From Symbiodinium natans (Eukaryota; Sar; Dinophyceae; Suessiales; Symbiodiniaceae), in contig CAJNDS010002315.1 in assembly GCA_905221605.1 (NCBI GenBank), forward strand, positions 106,001 to 170,000: a stretch of 64,000 bases of DNA. The letters run 5' to 3'. Under the pieces are notes generated by a model. The model was given only the letters and a program-made list of their open reading frames with translations, ran no database searches and was not told the origin of the DNA. Position numbers and translations under genes: made by a program. Every line of letters begins with the position of its first letter. The first letter of the stretch is position 1. Below, piece by piece: positions 11,226 through 20,938 of this stretch.

Positions 11226-11317
11226 GCCGCATTTGCCGGCGACTACGTCGCCATCGGCGGCGGTGGAGACTTTGTCCTCGGCGAGACGGCGCTTGGGCTG
11301 AACGAGCTTTGGGTGCG
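11226..11317 (+). CDS. Putative internal exon, glycine-rich segment
   Basis: Directly follows the C-strand array. The frame is open across the whole island and reads AAFAGDYVAIGGGGDFVLGE followed by TALGLNELWVR. It ends at CG|GTTTAGGG, so the donor is the first G-strand unit. The AIGGGG segment recalls beta-rich domains such as TLDc, but I cannot support that call from one exon. Confidence 0.5.
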
Positions 11318-11931
11318 GTTTAGGGTTTAGGGTTTAGGGTTCAGGCTTCAGGGTTTAGGGTTTAGGGTTTAGGGTTTAGGGTTAGGGTCTAGAGTCTAGG
11401 GTTCAGGGTTTAGGGTTTGGGGTTCAGCGTCTTGTCAGGCGACAACTCCCCTAACAGCCCTAACATGTGGAATGTAAAACACTTTGTGTTTCCTCAGAGA
11501 CTGAGTGAGTGCCCTAAGCCACAACTATTAGTCACAACTATAGCTGGCTGCGTCCTGTTGTATGGCGTCGGGTTTAGGGTTTAGGTACCATGCTTATGGG
11601 GTGTCCAATCTTTAATAGTACACTTCGGGTTTAGGGCTTAGTTTAGGGTTTAGGGTTTAGGGTTTAGGGTTTAGGGTAAGATAGGAGTAGTACATGCTCC
11701 GATTTTTGAAATGCCTATATGGGCAGCGGGTACCTATTGCTGTACTAATTGCAAGGGTGGCGTAATCATTCGGAGGACCCTTAACAGGGACCCTCATTTC
11801 GAGAACTACCCATATGTACCCCACCCCACCCGTAAACCCCAAACCCTAAATCCCCCTAACAGCACCGATCTTCAGCCTAACCCACAGCTCTACAGAGCTC
11901 GCGGTGCAACCCTCACTGCGCGCAGATTTCT

Positions 11932-12160
11932 AAAACCCTAAGACCCTAAAACACTAAAACCCTAAAAACCATAAAGCCCTAAAAACCCTAAAACCCTAAA
12001 ACCCTAAAACCCTAAAACCCTGAAACCCTAGAACCCTAAGACCCTAAAACCCTAAAACCCTAAAACCCTAAAACCCTAAAACCCTAAAACCCTAAAACCC
12101 TAAAACCCTAAAGCCCTAAAACCCTAAAACCCTAAAAAAACCCTAAAACCCTGAAACCCT
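11932..12160 (-). repeat. CCCTAAAA octamer array
   Basis: Here the unit is eight bases (an extra A) and the variant is repeated coherently about 25 times, unlike the heptamer arrays on either side. Local amplification explains this better than fresh telomerase synthesis. Confidence 0.9.
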
Positions 12161-12239
12161 AAACCCTGAAACCCTGAACCCTAAACCCTAAACCCCTACA
12201 CCCCTAGACCCTAAACCCTAAGCCCTAAGCCTAACCCTA

Positions 12240-12420
12240 AACCCAAACCCCAAACCCCAAACCCCAAACCCTAAACCCCCAAACCCTAAACCCTAAACCC
12301 TAAACCCTAAACCCTGAACCCTAAACCCTAAACCCTAAACACTAAACCCTAAACCCTAAACCCTAAACCCTAAACCCTAAACCCTAAACCCTAAACCCTA
12401 AACCCTAAACCCTAAACCCT
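12240..12420 (-). repeat. CCCTAAA array
   Basis: A mostly perfect heptamer array, with CCCCAAA variants at its left end, immediately left of the exon-like island at 12432. Confidence 0.95.
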
Positions 12421-12431
12421 ACCCCCAAAAC

Positions 12432-12491
12432 CGAGAGGACACGCACCAGCGCCTGCACGTCGACCTCCAGCTTCCCGAGATGTACAACCAG
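12432..12491 (+). CDS. Putative internal exon, unknown
   Basis: The frame reads REDTHQRLHVDLQLPEMYNQ and ends CAG|GTGGGG, a strong donor. A CCCTAAA array lies to the left and TTTAGGG repeats to the right. No domain recognised. Confidence 0.45.
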
Positions 12492-12492
12492 G

Positions 12493-12780
12493 TGGGGTTT
12501 AGGGTTTAGGGTTCAGGGTTTAGGGTTTAGGGTTTAGGGTTTAGGGTTTTGTATTTAGGGTTTAGGGTTTAGGGTTTAGGGTTTAGGGTTTAGGGTTTGG
12601 GTTTAGGGTTTAGGCTTTAGGGTTCAGGGTTCAGGAGTTTACGGTTTAGTGGTTCAGAGTTTTGTGCTTTTAGGTTTCTTCGGGTTTCAGGGTTTAGGGT
12701 GTTTTAGTAGGGTTTAAAGGCTTCGTTGTGTTGGGGTAAGGGTTCGGGTATCTTGTTTGAGGTTTACAGGGATTATTTTA
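12493..12780 (+). repeat. TTTAGGG tract decaying rightward
   Basis: Near-perfect to about 12600, then increasingly degenerate G-strand text. From 12780 to 13000 the sequence is mixed with a G run near 12832-12850. No exon recognised. Confidence 0.85.
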
Positions 12781-12999
12781 TCCCTTTTGCAGGGGTTCAT
12801 GGGTTTCTTGGGGGTTAAGGGTCTCCGGGGCGGGGGGGGGGGGGGTGGGGTATTCTAAAGTTTGTCCATACCCTCAACACTGCATGGACCCGTGTTTTGG
12901 GTTTCTATCCTGGTGTTTAGGGTTGACGGTCCCAAACCCCTAGGCCCTAAACTCGAAAGCCGACAGCCTAAACCTCAGGGTTTAGGGGTTTGTGTACCC

Positions 13000-13432
13000 T
13001 GGCTCCTGTCACAGCTTTGAGAACTGGCCACATGTGTGGCTAAGCGCGGCTGTTTTGCAAGGTTCCAAACATTAAGTTGACCAGTTGCCACTATACGTCC
13101 AAGAACGCCGCAGGCGTATGTGGCCGCGCGCGCACGTTTGGAGAAGAGAGGAAAACATTGTAAATACCGATACAATCGATAGTTGAAGCAAGCATCACAC
13201 GCGCGTAAAAACATAAGTTTTTTCCCTAAATTCGGCAGACGTCTCACGTTTTTTTTATGTCAGAAGAGCCTCACCACAAAGGTCCTACATTGCCAGCGGA
13301 GCCCAACAAGCCAGAAAGCGCATAACCACTCCCTGTGCTTGGTACATACAGACTTGAAACCCAAAACCCCAAACCCGAAACCCTTGCCGAATGTAAGCCC
13401 ACATCGTAGCAATCCTGGACCAGAAGGATTCT
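13000..13432. other. Unique stretch, nothing assigned
   Basis: Non-repetitive sequence open on both strands in places (12975-13247 minus, 13183-13506 plus). One AAACATTGTAAATACCGAT motif near 13150 matches the tandem family at 14100-14310. No protein family recognised. Confidence 0.4.
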
Positions 13433-13434
13433 GC

Positions 13435-13580
13435 CCTATAGCCCTCAACCCGAACACAAACTCAACCCGCAGGGCATTAAGTGGGTGTAAGGTTCCAGGA
13501 ACGTAACCTTATAGCCCTCAAGCCGAACACAAACTCAACCTCCAAGGCTTAAAGTGGGTGTAAGGTTCCAGGAACGTAAC
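13435..13580 (+). repeat. Tandem duplication of ~73 bp
   Basis: Two adjacent copies run from TATAGCCCTCAACCCGAACA to AAGGTTCCAGGAACGTAAC, about 90% alike by eye. A C run follows at 13583-13599. Confidence 0.85.
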
Positions 13581-13778
13581 TACCCCCCCCCCCCCCATTG
13601 AAGTCCGAAAGTACCTCAAATACCACGGCGGAATACGCACCGTGGACCAACTACATTAGAGCTGAGCTGCGAATTGCCGCGCCGTCATGAAAGCGGTCAA
13701 CACGACATCATGTAGGAGAATACTCACACAGGAAGTTCGAGACTTCAGGGTTTCGGGCTTATAGAGTTGAGGTTGGTA

Positions 13779-14040
13779 ACCCCCCCCACCCCCCCCCCCC
13801 CCCCCCCCCCACCCCCCCCCCACCCCCCCCCACGCCCCCCCACCCCCCCACCCCCCCCCCCCCCCCCCCCACCCCCCACCCCCCCCCACCCCCCCCCCCC
13901 CCCCCCACCCCCCCCCCCACCCCCCCCCCCCCCCCCCCCACTCCCCCCCCACCCCCCCCCCCCACCCCCGCCCACCCCACCCCCCCCCCCCACCCCCCCC
14001 CCACACCCCACCCCCCCCCCACCCCCCCCCCACCCCCCCA
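13779..14040 (+). repeat. C-rich tract with scattered A
   Basis: About 260 bases of cytosine broken only by single A, rarely G or T, so the minus strand is almost pure G. All long Pro/His or Gly/Trp/Val ORFs here are artefacts. Confidence 0.95.
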
Positions 14041-14099
14041 AGCATGGAACGACCAATGGATGCAATAGGATTAGGAAACCTCGCAATCAAGGAGGTGTT

Positions 14100-14310
14100 C
14101 GGCGTGTAACACGAGGAAAACACCGCAAATACCGATGTTTCCGGCGTGCAACACGCGCGAAACACTGTAAAGACCGATGTTTTGGGCCTGTCCCAAAAGG
14201 CGAAAAGTGGAGGAGCCGAAAACACTGACGGCAGCGAGGGTTTCGGCATGTGACCCTAAGGAAACACTGTAAATACCGAGGAAATCGGCATGTCGGTTTT
14301 GCGCGGGGAC
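14100..14310 (+). repeat. Tandem AAACACTGTAAATACCGA repeats
   Basis: Four or five imperfect units of about 45 bases share AAACACxGyAAAkACCGA followed by a GG(C/G)(G/C)TGT-like segment. A single related unit occurs at 13150. I see no coding potential beyond short shadow ORFs. Confidence 0.7.
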
Positions 14311-14339
14311 ATGCGTCTGGAGGGAAGAACAATTCAACA

Positions 14340-14990
14340 TACCCCAAGCCCATACCCCTCAACCTATATACGGAGAATAGCAACTATAGGGAAGGATCTT
14401 TACCATACCTCAATGGTGAATGTTTCTTAGATTATGGGTTCAGGGTTTGGGGCGGTAGTAATTTGTCTCGCCTTTCGACTGCCACCCCTTTGCTCCATCG
14501 CCACTTCTGGGTGCACGCTGCGGTCTGTTTTCATCGGTGGGAAGTCACAGTTAGGGTTTAGGGTTTGGGGTTCCCTAAACCCTAAACCCTGAACCCTTAA
14601 TATCTCGTCAGCAGATGGCATTACTTCCCCTCCTCATGAATCATTTCCAATCCCATCATGCGAGCATTGTGTCTGCAAAGCTCCCCCCCTCTTCCCTTAA
14701 CCCTGAAAATGTCAGGCCACCAACCCCCCACCCACGAGATTTGTTATTTGCAGCTCGGCGAATCAAGAAGACTTTCAACGGCCGAAACCCATAGTGCTTG
14801 CCACTGCTTGGGTACTTGACTAAGTTTTCTGAGCCTCCTGGGAACTAATGAAAGTAGAGTGTAGGACCCCAACCCTAGGCCCCAAACCCAGCGGATCTTC
14901 TTTCATCGTTTTGATTTCTAACAGGCGGTAAGGCAGTAATTAGGGTACAGGATTGAGGGTCTGTAGGATTTAGGGTAGAGGGGAGAAGCT
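14340..14990. other. Mixed sequence, no gene assigned
   Basis: Short C- and G-strand fragments are scattered in unique sequence. Open frames are short and none stands out. Confidence 0.4.
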
Positions 14991-14995
14991 TTGGT

Positions 14996-15115
14996 CGTGT
15001 GGCGAGGAGAACCCGCCGGCCGCAATTGTGGCGCTCCGCGGACGCATAAGCACTGGACTTTGGGGTACTCCGGCAGTAGGACCTGCTTCGAGGACCTCCA
15101 GGCGTTTTGTGTGGG
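14996..15115 (+). CDS. Putative exon, unknown
   Basis: A 40-codon open stretch includes TLGYSGSRTCFEDLQAFCVG, which is protein-like. The flanks carry only weak telomere-like text, so boundaries are approximate. A short open segment, NFAVDDVSCEDH and then TAG, lies near 15447-15485 after GCAG-like sites and may be related. Confidence 0.3.
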
Positions 15116-15698
15116 TTTACGATACTAGGGGTACTAGTACCTTATTGGGTCCTTAGATGTCCGTAGCATAAGGGGATCCCGCTATTTGGGGGTCTGTTTT
15201 AGGGGTCCCTTATTTTTGTAAACACCCATTTTGTTTGGGTAGGAGTCCTGGGATGCTTTTCAAGCTTCTCTGGGTGAGCGCTGGGATCTGGGCCAGGAGA
15301 CTGGGCGAGGAGTAGAACCGCTACGCGGGAGTTGGGTGCTTCGTATCCATTCTGTAACCCTTCAAGGGGCTATGTAGGGTAGCCAAGTCCCTCACAAAAT
15401 AGGGGAGGGAGTGAAGCCCTGAACCTTAAACCCTGAACCCAAGGAATTTCGCAGTGGACGACGTCTCCTGCGAGGACCATTAGGGTATCGGGTTGTTTGA
15501 GTTCAGGGTAGGAAAAGTGCTCAGGGCCCTCCCTCTAAGCGATATAATCCAGTAGAAGGAGATGGCATATGTGTCTATCTATCTGTATCAATACACATAT
15601 ATCACTTCGTTCCATACCTCACGGTGGGACGACTTTGGTGGGTTTTTTCGGCTATCCCCGGTCTGGTGCCGGGAAAACCATCGTTGCCAAGGGGGCCT

Positions 15699-16560
15699 GT
15701 TTTGGGCTAGATTTGGGTTTCTTTGGTAAGTGTCTTTCTGAGACGTTCGAAGGAGAAGCGGGGCCCCCCTGATGCTGCTGATGCTGGCCTGGATGTGGTG
15801 CCTGATGTTGCTGAAGGAGAAGCGGGGCCCGCCTGATGCTGCTGATGCTGGCCTGGGTGTGGTGCCTGATGCTGCTGATGCTGGCCGTCTCGCGTCATGT
15901 GCGGCTCTGCAATGAACAGGGCCGGCGTTAGGACAGACAACAGGCCGTGGGCTATGTTAGAGTGGAGACTTGCCAGAACAATGCTAGCTCGTTCGTGACT
16001 GTTTTGGGCTTGATTTGGGTTTCTTTGGTGAGTGTTTTTTTGGGACGTTTGACAACAGGCAGTGGGCTATGTTAGAGTGGAGACTTGTCAGAACAATGCT
16101 AGCTCGTTCGTGACCAGAGCAGCGGCGCAAGACGGGATGAATAGCTGGAAGCTCGCTGCAGAAAGCGTTCTCGTGGAGTGAAACCCGCAGTGCTTGAATG
16201 TCATCAGCGAAACATTCTAAACATCGGCAAGCCTTGACCTTCATACTTGGCTACTTGGTTGCCTCTTGCATGGCGCGGTGGCAGCAGCTGCTTTGCTGAG
16301 AGTACCTGCTGGTACCAGGCCTGGCCATGCGATTGCATGTGCGTCGATGCTCGGTTACTGAAGGGTCTTTCTTAGTCGAGTGAGGACCCGCAGCGTTCCA
16401 GTCTCATCATTCCAGCCAATAAACTTCGGCAAGCTCTGCTGCTCAGCTGCTCCCTGCAAGGTGCAGAAGGAGCAGCCGCTTTGCTGATAGCGCCTGCTGG
16501 TACGAGGCTTGGCCATGCGCTTGAACAAGCCTCAATGCCCGGCTACTGACTTGCCTGCTG
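15699..16560 (+). repeat. Nested direct repeats before the Helitron-like ORF
   Basis: Four repeat pairs are visible: GATGCTGCTGATGCTGGCCT units at 15770-15890; a ~50-bp unit at 15699 and 16000 (TTTTGGGCTxGATTTGGGTT); a ~62-bp unit at 15938 and 16051 (TGGGCTATGTTAGAGTGGAG); and a ~95-bp unit at 16268 and 16456 spaced 188 bases apart. None of it is telomere-like. Confidence 0.75.
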
Positions 16561-16717
16561 CAAGGTGCTTCGAGACTCGCCAGGCACGGCAAGTGGGCTA
16601 GACAAACGTCTGGAATTGCAGCACTGTCCAAACACCGACTGCGCGCTCTTCCTGTGATCCCGTCTGGAAGCTTGCTGGCACTGTCGCTTTGGGAACGTGC
16701 TCTTGTTTGTCTCGACG

Positions 16718-18529
16718 ATGCCGACCGACTTGCAAGTGCATCCGAGGCGCGATCCCATGATGCTGCTTTGCAGGCGCGTGCCGGTGTTCAGGCGCTCCGA
16801 GACATGCTGGAACCGGCCACCCCGTCCTTGCGACTCCCTGCAGCGATATCCGCTCAAGTCCCACTCAGAGCCACTAAGCTCTTACGATCCCTCCTTTTGG
16901 GGTTGCTGCTTCCCGGTTCTGTTTCCGTGGGGTCTAGGCATCCACGGCAGCCTCTTGCGTACGGACATCCCCTTCCAGGATGGGGTTCGTTTGCTTCTCT
17001 TGCGTGTCGATCGCCCGGAGCCTCTTCTTTGTCGTTGTGACCTCCCCTTCATAGCGACGCTTTTCTCGACGAGGCACAAACGCGCTCTCTTGCAGGCTGC
17101 GCGTGTAAAAATCGAGATGCCTGCCTGGCAAGCCACTGTTGCTCGGCTAGCGCAGCTGAAATCAACTGATTTCTTGCAGGTTTTCCATGTTTTGCAAGAC
17201 ACCTGCGGTCTTCCCGAGGCGCTCCGTTCCAAAAGCGTGTCTGACGAGATGAAAGGTTTGCTACGTGGTATGTGTTTAGTCCAGTCGACCGTGCCATGCA
17301 CGGACGGTGCACGCTGGGCCATGCGCCAGCAAATTACTTCCTTGCACGACTGGTTAGGTTGTCCTGTTCTTTTCCTGACTTTAAATCCAGCCGACATTGC
17401 CCGTCCCCTGACTCTTCGTTATAGCTTCAGCGGGTCTTCGCTTAATGACATCCCGCTTGATTTTGCTGATGCAGACTTGCAGCACATCTTGACAGAGCAC
17501 AATCTGGCTAGCCTTGTGGCTACGGATCCAGTCTCGGCAGTCCAGTCTTTTTACCACCACGTCCAAGCTATGTGCGAGGATTTGTTTTGTTGCACGGCTT
17601 CTGGTGCGTCGCTTTCCGTGGACGGTGTCGCCTCTCACATAAACCCGACCATCCACTTGATCGCCGTCCCCTACGGTCAGAACGCTTCCATGGCCTGTGC
17701 AGACTTTGGTGACTCGCCGTTGGCAGTGTGGGTGCTGGACATGCGGGCTACGCACACTCGCGTTTACGACTTCAACAACCTGTTCAAGAGCTTCCTCCAG
17801 AGCACCGCCAAAGGCGATGCCCGTCCCAGGGATGTCGACGATTTGTCCGCCTTTGGGATGCGACTCGTCTGCGCACCAGCACCTGCGTATCATCGCTTGC
17901 TGTATTGCGATGCCGGCAAGGATGGTTTGCAGCAAGGCTACGCCCTCCTCGTCAAGTTCCTCCAGTACGTCTGCGCCAAGTCTGTCCATGCTAAGCGACT
18001 GACCAGTTTGCGCGTTTGTGTCCGGGACGACGCTGGTCATGCTGGTGACTTCTTGCAGGACTTCGCTGACGGCAGCAAGCTGAAGCTCATCCGCGGTGGA
18101 CCTGACCTCATCGCGCCTCATCCGGCTTCACTTCGCGGGCCCGGCGTCGCCACCTTGGTCCTACAGTACCTATGTGATACTGACGAGGCTGCCGAGTCAG
18201 CCTTGCCGCTTGCTTGGTTCGATGCTCAGTGTGCCACTCGCACGGCCCAGCCTGATGCATCTGCTCTGTCTGGAAATCTTGTGCCACAGTACACAGGGTC
18301 GTGGTTTGGCCTGCGCCGCATCCTCGAGGCCCATGGCTTTGAGGCTGTCGAGAGCACTGGCGCCAAGTGGTTCGAGGCTTCCCCACTGAGCCCCGACAGT
18401 GATCCACGCGAGTGGTTCCAGGCGTTGCTAGCTGACATGGAGCGGTTGCCCCTTCAGGTGCGTCTTCCAGACGGGTTCATTGCATGGGATGCTGTGCTTG
18501 ACAAGCCGTACATCCTGGTCGAAAACTAA
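16718..18529 (+). CDS. Helitron-like N-terminal domain protein without visible HUH site
   Basis: A 603-codon intronless ORF, the longest in the window. The frame is open slightly upstream (GTG at 16697); I chose the first ATG. The N-terminal half resembles the Helitron_like_N region found before the Rep nuclease in Helitron transposases: a CCFPVLFPWGLG segment and DRPEPLLCRCDLPFIATLF near residues 70-125, then LGCPVLFLTLNPADIARPL near residues 215-235, and DPVSAVQSFYHHVQAMCEDLF near 275-295. In canonical proteins this is followed by the HUH histidines, Rep tyrosines and a helicase. None is visible here; the remaining ~300 residues (motifs such as LSAFGMRLVCAPAPAYHRLL) are unfamiliar. It may be a domesticated or truncated element, or a fusion. 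It lies downstream of a nested-repeat region, and lack of introns fits recent mobility. Confidence 0.65.
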   Translation: MPTDLQVHPRRDPMMLLCRRVPVFRRSETCWNRPPRPCDSLQRYPLKSHSEPLSSYDPSFWGCCFPVLFPWGLGIHGSLLRTDIPFQDGVRLLLLRVDRPEPLLCRCDLPFIATLFSTRHKRALLQAARVKIEMPAWQATVARLAQLKSTDFLQVFHVLQDTCGLPEALRSKSVSDEMKGLLRGMCLVQSTVPCTDGARWAMRQQITSLHDWLGCPVLFLTLNPADIARPLTLRYSFSGSSLNDIPLDFADADLQHILTEHNLASLVATDPVSAVQSFYHHVQAMCEDLFCCTASGASLSVDGVASHINPTIHLIAVPYGQNASMACADFGDSPLAVWVLDMRATHTRVYDFNNLFKSFLQSTAKGDARPRDVDDLSAFGMRLVCAPAPAYHRLLYCDAGKDGLQQGYALLVKFLQYVCAKSVHAKRLTSLRVCVRDDAGHAGDFLQDFADGSKLKLIRGGPDLIAPHPASLRGPGVATLVLQYLCDTDEAAESALPLAWFDAQCATRTAQPDASALSGNLVPQYTGSWFGLRRILEAHGFEAVESTGAKWFEASPLSPDSDPREWFQALLADMERLPLQVRLPDGFIAWDAVLDKPYILVEN

Positions 18530-18627
18530 GCTCCACTGCACCGTCCTCCTCCGTTTGAAGACCGGTGAGGCGACAGCAGTTTTCGTCGTTCCTTGCGGAT
18601 TGAGATTCGTCATCGCTCGGATTCAAG

Positions 18628-19050
18628 TTGTTCTTTTTCCTGGCAGCCGCTGCGTTTCTCTGCGAGGTCTTCATCGATGAACTGCAAGCTTCTGCTGGTG
18701 CAGGCCGTGTCTGTGATAGTCAGATAAACTGTGTTCCCTGGAGAGTACTCGCTGCTGAGTTCGTGAGGCACAGCCTGTTCCTCCACAGTGATGGCGTCTG
18801 CCTCTCAGCCACGGCAGAAGCCTGTCTCAGCAAGGCCTCAGTAGGTAGCTCACAGGCCATGGTAGGCCGATGCCACACGAGAACACGAGCGGAGGTCCTC
18901 CACGATGCGACCGCGATCGCCGCAGCTGCTCCTTCACCCTCCCACTACCATAACCTCACAGCCGCTGCGATCGGAAAAATACCTGCCACCAGCTTCGCGG
19001 GGGGCTCTCTGTTCCTGTCAGCTCCGTGTCCCCGGTCCTGGGCCTACTAG
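18628..19050 (+). CDS. Hypothetical ORF after the Helitron-like gene
   Basis: A 140-codon open frame with a non-ATG start and a hydrophobic beginning (FFFLAAAAFLCEVF). It follows the Helitron-like ORF by about 100 bases in the same direction and could be a separate piece of the same element. The rest is Ala/Ser-rich and I recognise no domain. Two other frames are partly open. Confidence 0.25.
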   Translation: MFFFLAAAAFLCEVFIDELQASAGAGRVCDSQINCVPWRVLAAEFVRHSLFLHSDGVCLSATAEACLSKASVGSSQAMVGRCHTRTRAEVLHDATAIAAAAPSPSHYHNLTAAAIGKIPATSFAGGSLFLSAPCPRSWAY

Positions 19051-19261
19051 AGCTTTCGTCCCAGCCCGTGGCTCTCAAGTATACATAGAAGGGTATATAC
19101 TGTACCTGGTTAATTCTACATAAACGAGTAGGCTAGAGTAACAGTCTTGAAGAGGGATTTAAGTTGAGGGAATAGCTTCAGGGGGCACTCTACTTACGGT
19201 TACTTGTACTATATGGCGCATTTGCAGGCACCGTTCCATTTTGTAAATGAGGGGCAGCAGC

Positions 19262-19616
19262 CCCTAAACCCTAAACCCTAAACCCTAAACCCTAAACCCT
19301 AAACCCTAAACCCTAAACCCTAAACCCTAAACCCTAAACCCTAAACCCTAAACCCTAAACCCTAAAAACCTAAACCCTAAACCCTAAACCCTAAACCCTA
19401 AACCCTAAACCCTAAACCCCCTAAACCCTAAACCCTAAACCCTAAACCCTAAACCCTAAACCCTAAACCCTAAACCCTAAACCCTAAACCCTAAACCCTA
19501 AACCCTAAAACCCTAAACCCTAAACCCTAAACCCTAAACCCTAAACCCTAAACCCTAAACCCTAACCCTAAACCCTAAACCCTAAACCCTAAACCCTAAA
19601 CCCTAAACCCTAAACC
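19262..19616 (-). repeat. CCCTAAA array, longest in window
   Basis: About 355 bases of almost perfect CCCTAAA, with a few single-base slips (CCCTAAAAACCTAAA, CCCCCTAAA). It is interstitial: unique sequence lies on both sides. Confidence 0.97.
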
Positions 19617-19619
19617 CGC

Positions 19620-20097
19620 CCGCCACCCCACTCTCTTGTCTTTTGGGGTAGGCGGGCGCTGGTCGAGCGCTCTGCGAGGGAGCCCCAGGCGGGCGACCGA
19701 TCTAGGCTGGCTTACCCTCTGGCAGGCAGTTGTCACTTGTTCCTGCGTTGGAGGCCCCCTGGGACGGCCCCTTGAGACCCCTGGTCCCTCACCCCCGTCC
19801 GCTGGGCTGAGGGGACCAGGGGCCGTTTTGTTGGGGCGGCAGGGCTCTGGCCAAAAAAACCCTTTTTTGGGTTTGGAGCCCTGCCTGCACCAAGCCAAGC
19901 TGTCCGCGCACCAGTTTGTGTCCTGTGTCGGGGCGCTCTCCCTGGCTTTAGCCCCTTCGCGCCAACCCAATCTGTCCTGCCTCGCTTCCGTTTGCTGCAA
20001 CTTTGTGCCTGGTCCAGACCCTGGTTCGGCACCCCACCTTACCCCCTTCGCGCCAAGCCAAGCTATCCGCCACGCCCGTGGCGCTCTGCCCAACGCA
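19620..20097. other. GC-rich island between two long arrays
   Basis: About 480 unique bases between two C-strand arrays of the same orientation. Both strands carry ORFs of about 160 codons. A motif near CGCCAAGCCAAGCTATCCGC occurs three times (about 19890, 19960, 20052), so much of it is decayed tandem repeat. Neither ORF is convincing. Confidence 0.5.
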
Positions 20098-20405
20098 AAC
20101 CCTAAACCCTAAACCCTAAACCCTAAACCCTAAACCCTAAACCCTAAACCCTAAACCCTAAACCCTAAACCCTAAACCCTAAACCCTAAACCCTAAACCC
20201 TAAACCCTAAACCCTAAACCCTAAACCCTAAACCCTAAACCCTAAACCCTAAACCCTAAACCCTAAACCCTAAACCCTAAACCCTAAACCCTAAACCCCA
20301 ATCCCTAATCCATAAACCCTAAACCCTAAGCCCTAAACCCTAAACCCTAAAACCCTAAACCCTAAACCCTAAACCCTAAACCCTAAACCCTAAACCCTAA
20401 ACCCT
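20098..20405 (-). repeat. CCCTAAA array
   Basis: About 308 bases, near perfect except for a variant patch around 20295-20330. It ends just left of the exon-like island at 20440. Confidence 0.97.
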
Positions 20406-20439
20406 ACTCCTGAATCCCAAACCGCCCAAAAACTAACGT

Positions 20440-20517
20440 CCCGGAGGACGGGCCCCTCCGGCTGGTCCCACGCACGCAGCACCGGTCCCTTGAGGCCTGG
20501 TGCCAGAGGACCTCATG
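20440..20517 (+). CDS. Putative internal exon, unknown
   Basis: The open frame includes PEDGPLRLVPRTQHRSLEAW, flanked by a CCCTAAA array on the left and TTCAGGG/TTTAGGG repeats from 20521 on the right. No domain recognised; strand inferred from composition only. Confidence 0.35.
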
Positions 20518-20520
20518 TAG

Positions 20521-20627
20521 GGTTTCGGGTTCAGGGTTCAGGGTTCAGGGTTCAGGGTTCAGGGTTTAGGGTTTAGGGTTTAGGGTTTAGGGTTTAGGGT
20601 TTAGGGTTTAGGGTTTAGGGTTAGGGT
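20521..20627 (+). repeat. TTCAGGG then TTTAGGG array
   Basis: Five or so TTCAGGG units switch abruptly to TTTAGGG, so variants are clustered rather than mixed. Confidence 0.92.
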
Positions 20628-20938
20628 TTAGGATGAGGTCTTGCAAGATTAGGATTAAGGTTCAGAGTTGTTTGATCAAAGTAAAGGGTCCAGCATTACT
20701 CCCCCTAAACCCTCTCTTACTATGTATATTTAAACCCTAATGACCTTCGTCGGCATATTGTTTTTTTTTTTTTGCTGGGCCCTAGGGTTTAGGGCCCAGA
20801 GTTTTTTTTTTCAAGGTTTTTCAGAGTTTTTCAGTGTTTTTCAAGGTTTCTCAAGGTTTTTCAGGGTGTTTCAGGGTTTTTAACCCTCAAGAGGGTTTAG
20901 GGCTGTAGGGTTTGGGGCATAGGGTTTGGGGCATAGGG

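Noticed and set aside
11226-11317. TLDc domain call for AIGGGGDFVLGE
   Set aside because: A single glycine-rich motif; the following conserved TLDc residues are not visible.
13656-14249. Long Pro/His and Gly/Trp ORFs on both strands
   Set aside because: Translations of the C-rich tract; all six frames stay open for the same reason.
15625-15700. P-loop-like GYPRSGAGKT in a + frame
   Set aside because: Does not satisfy GxxxxGK(S/T), no Walker B or other NTPase motif follows, and the ORF is short and ends in a tandem repeat.
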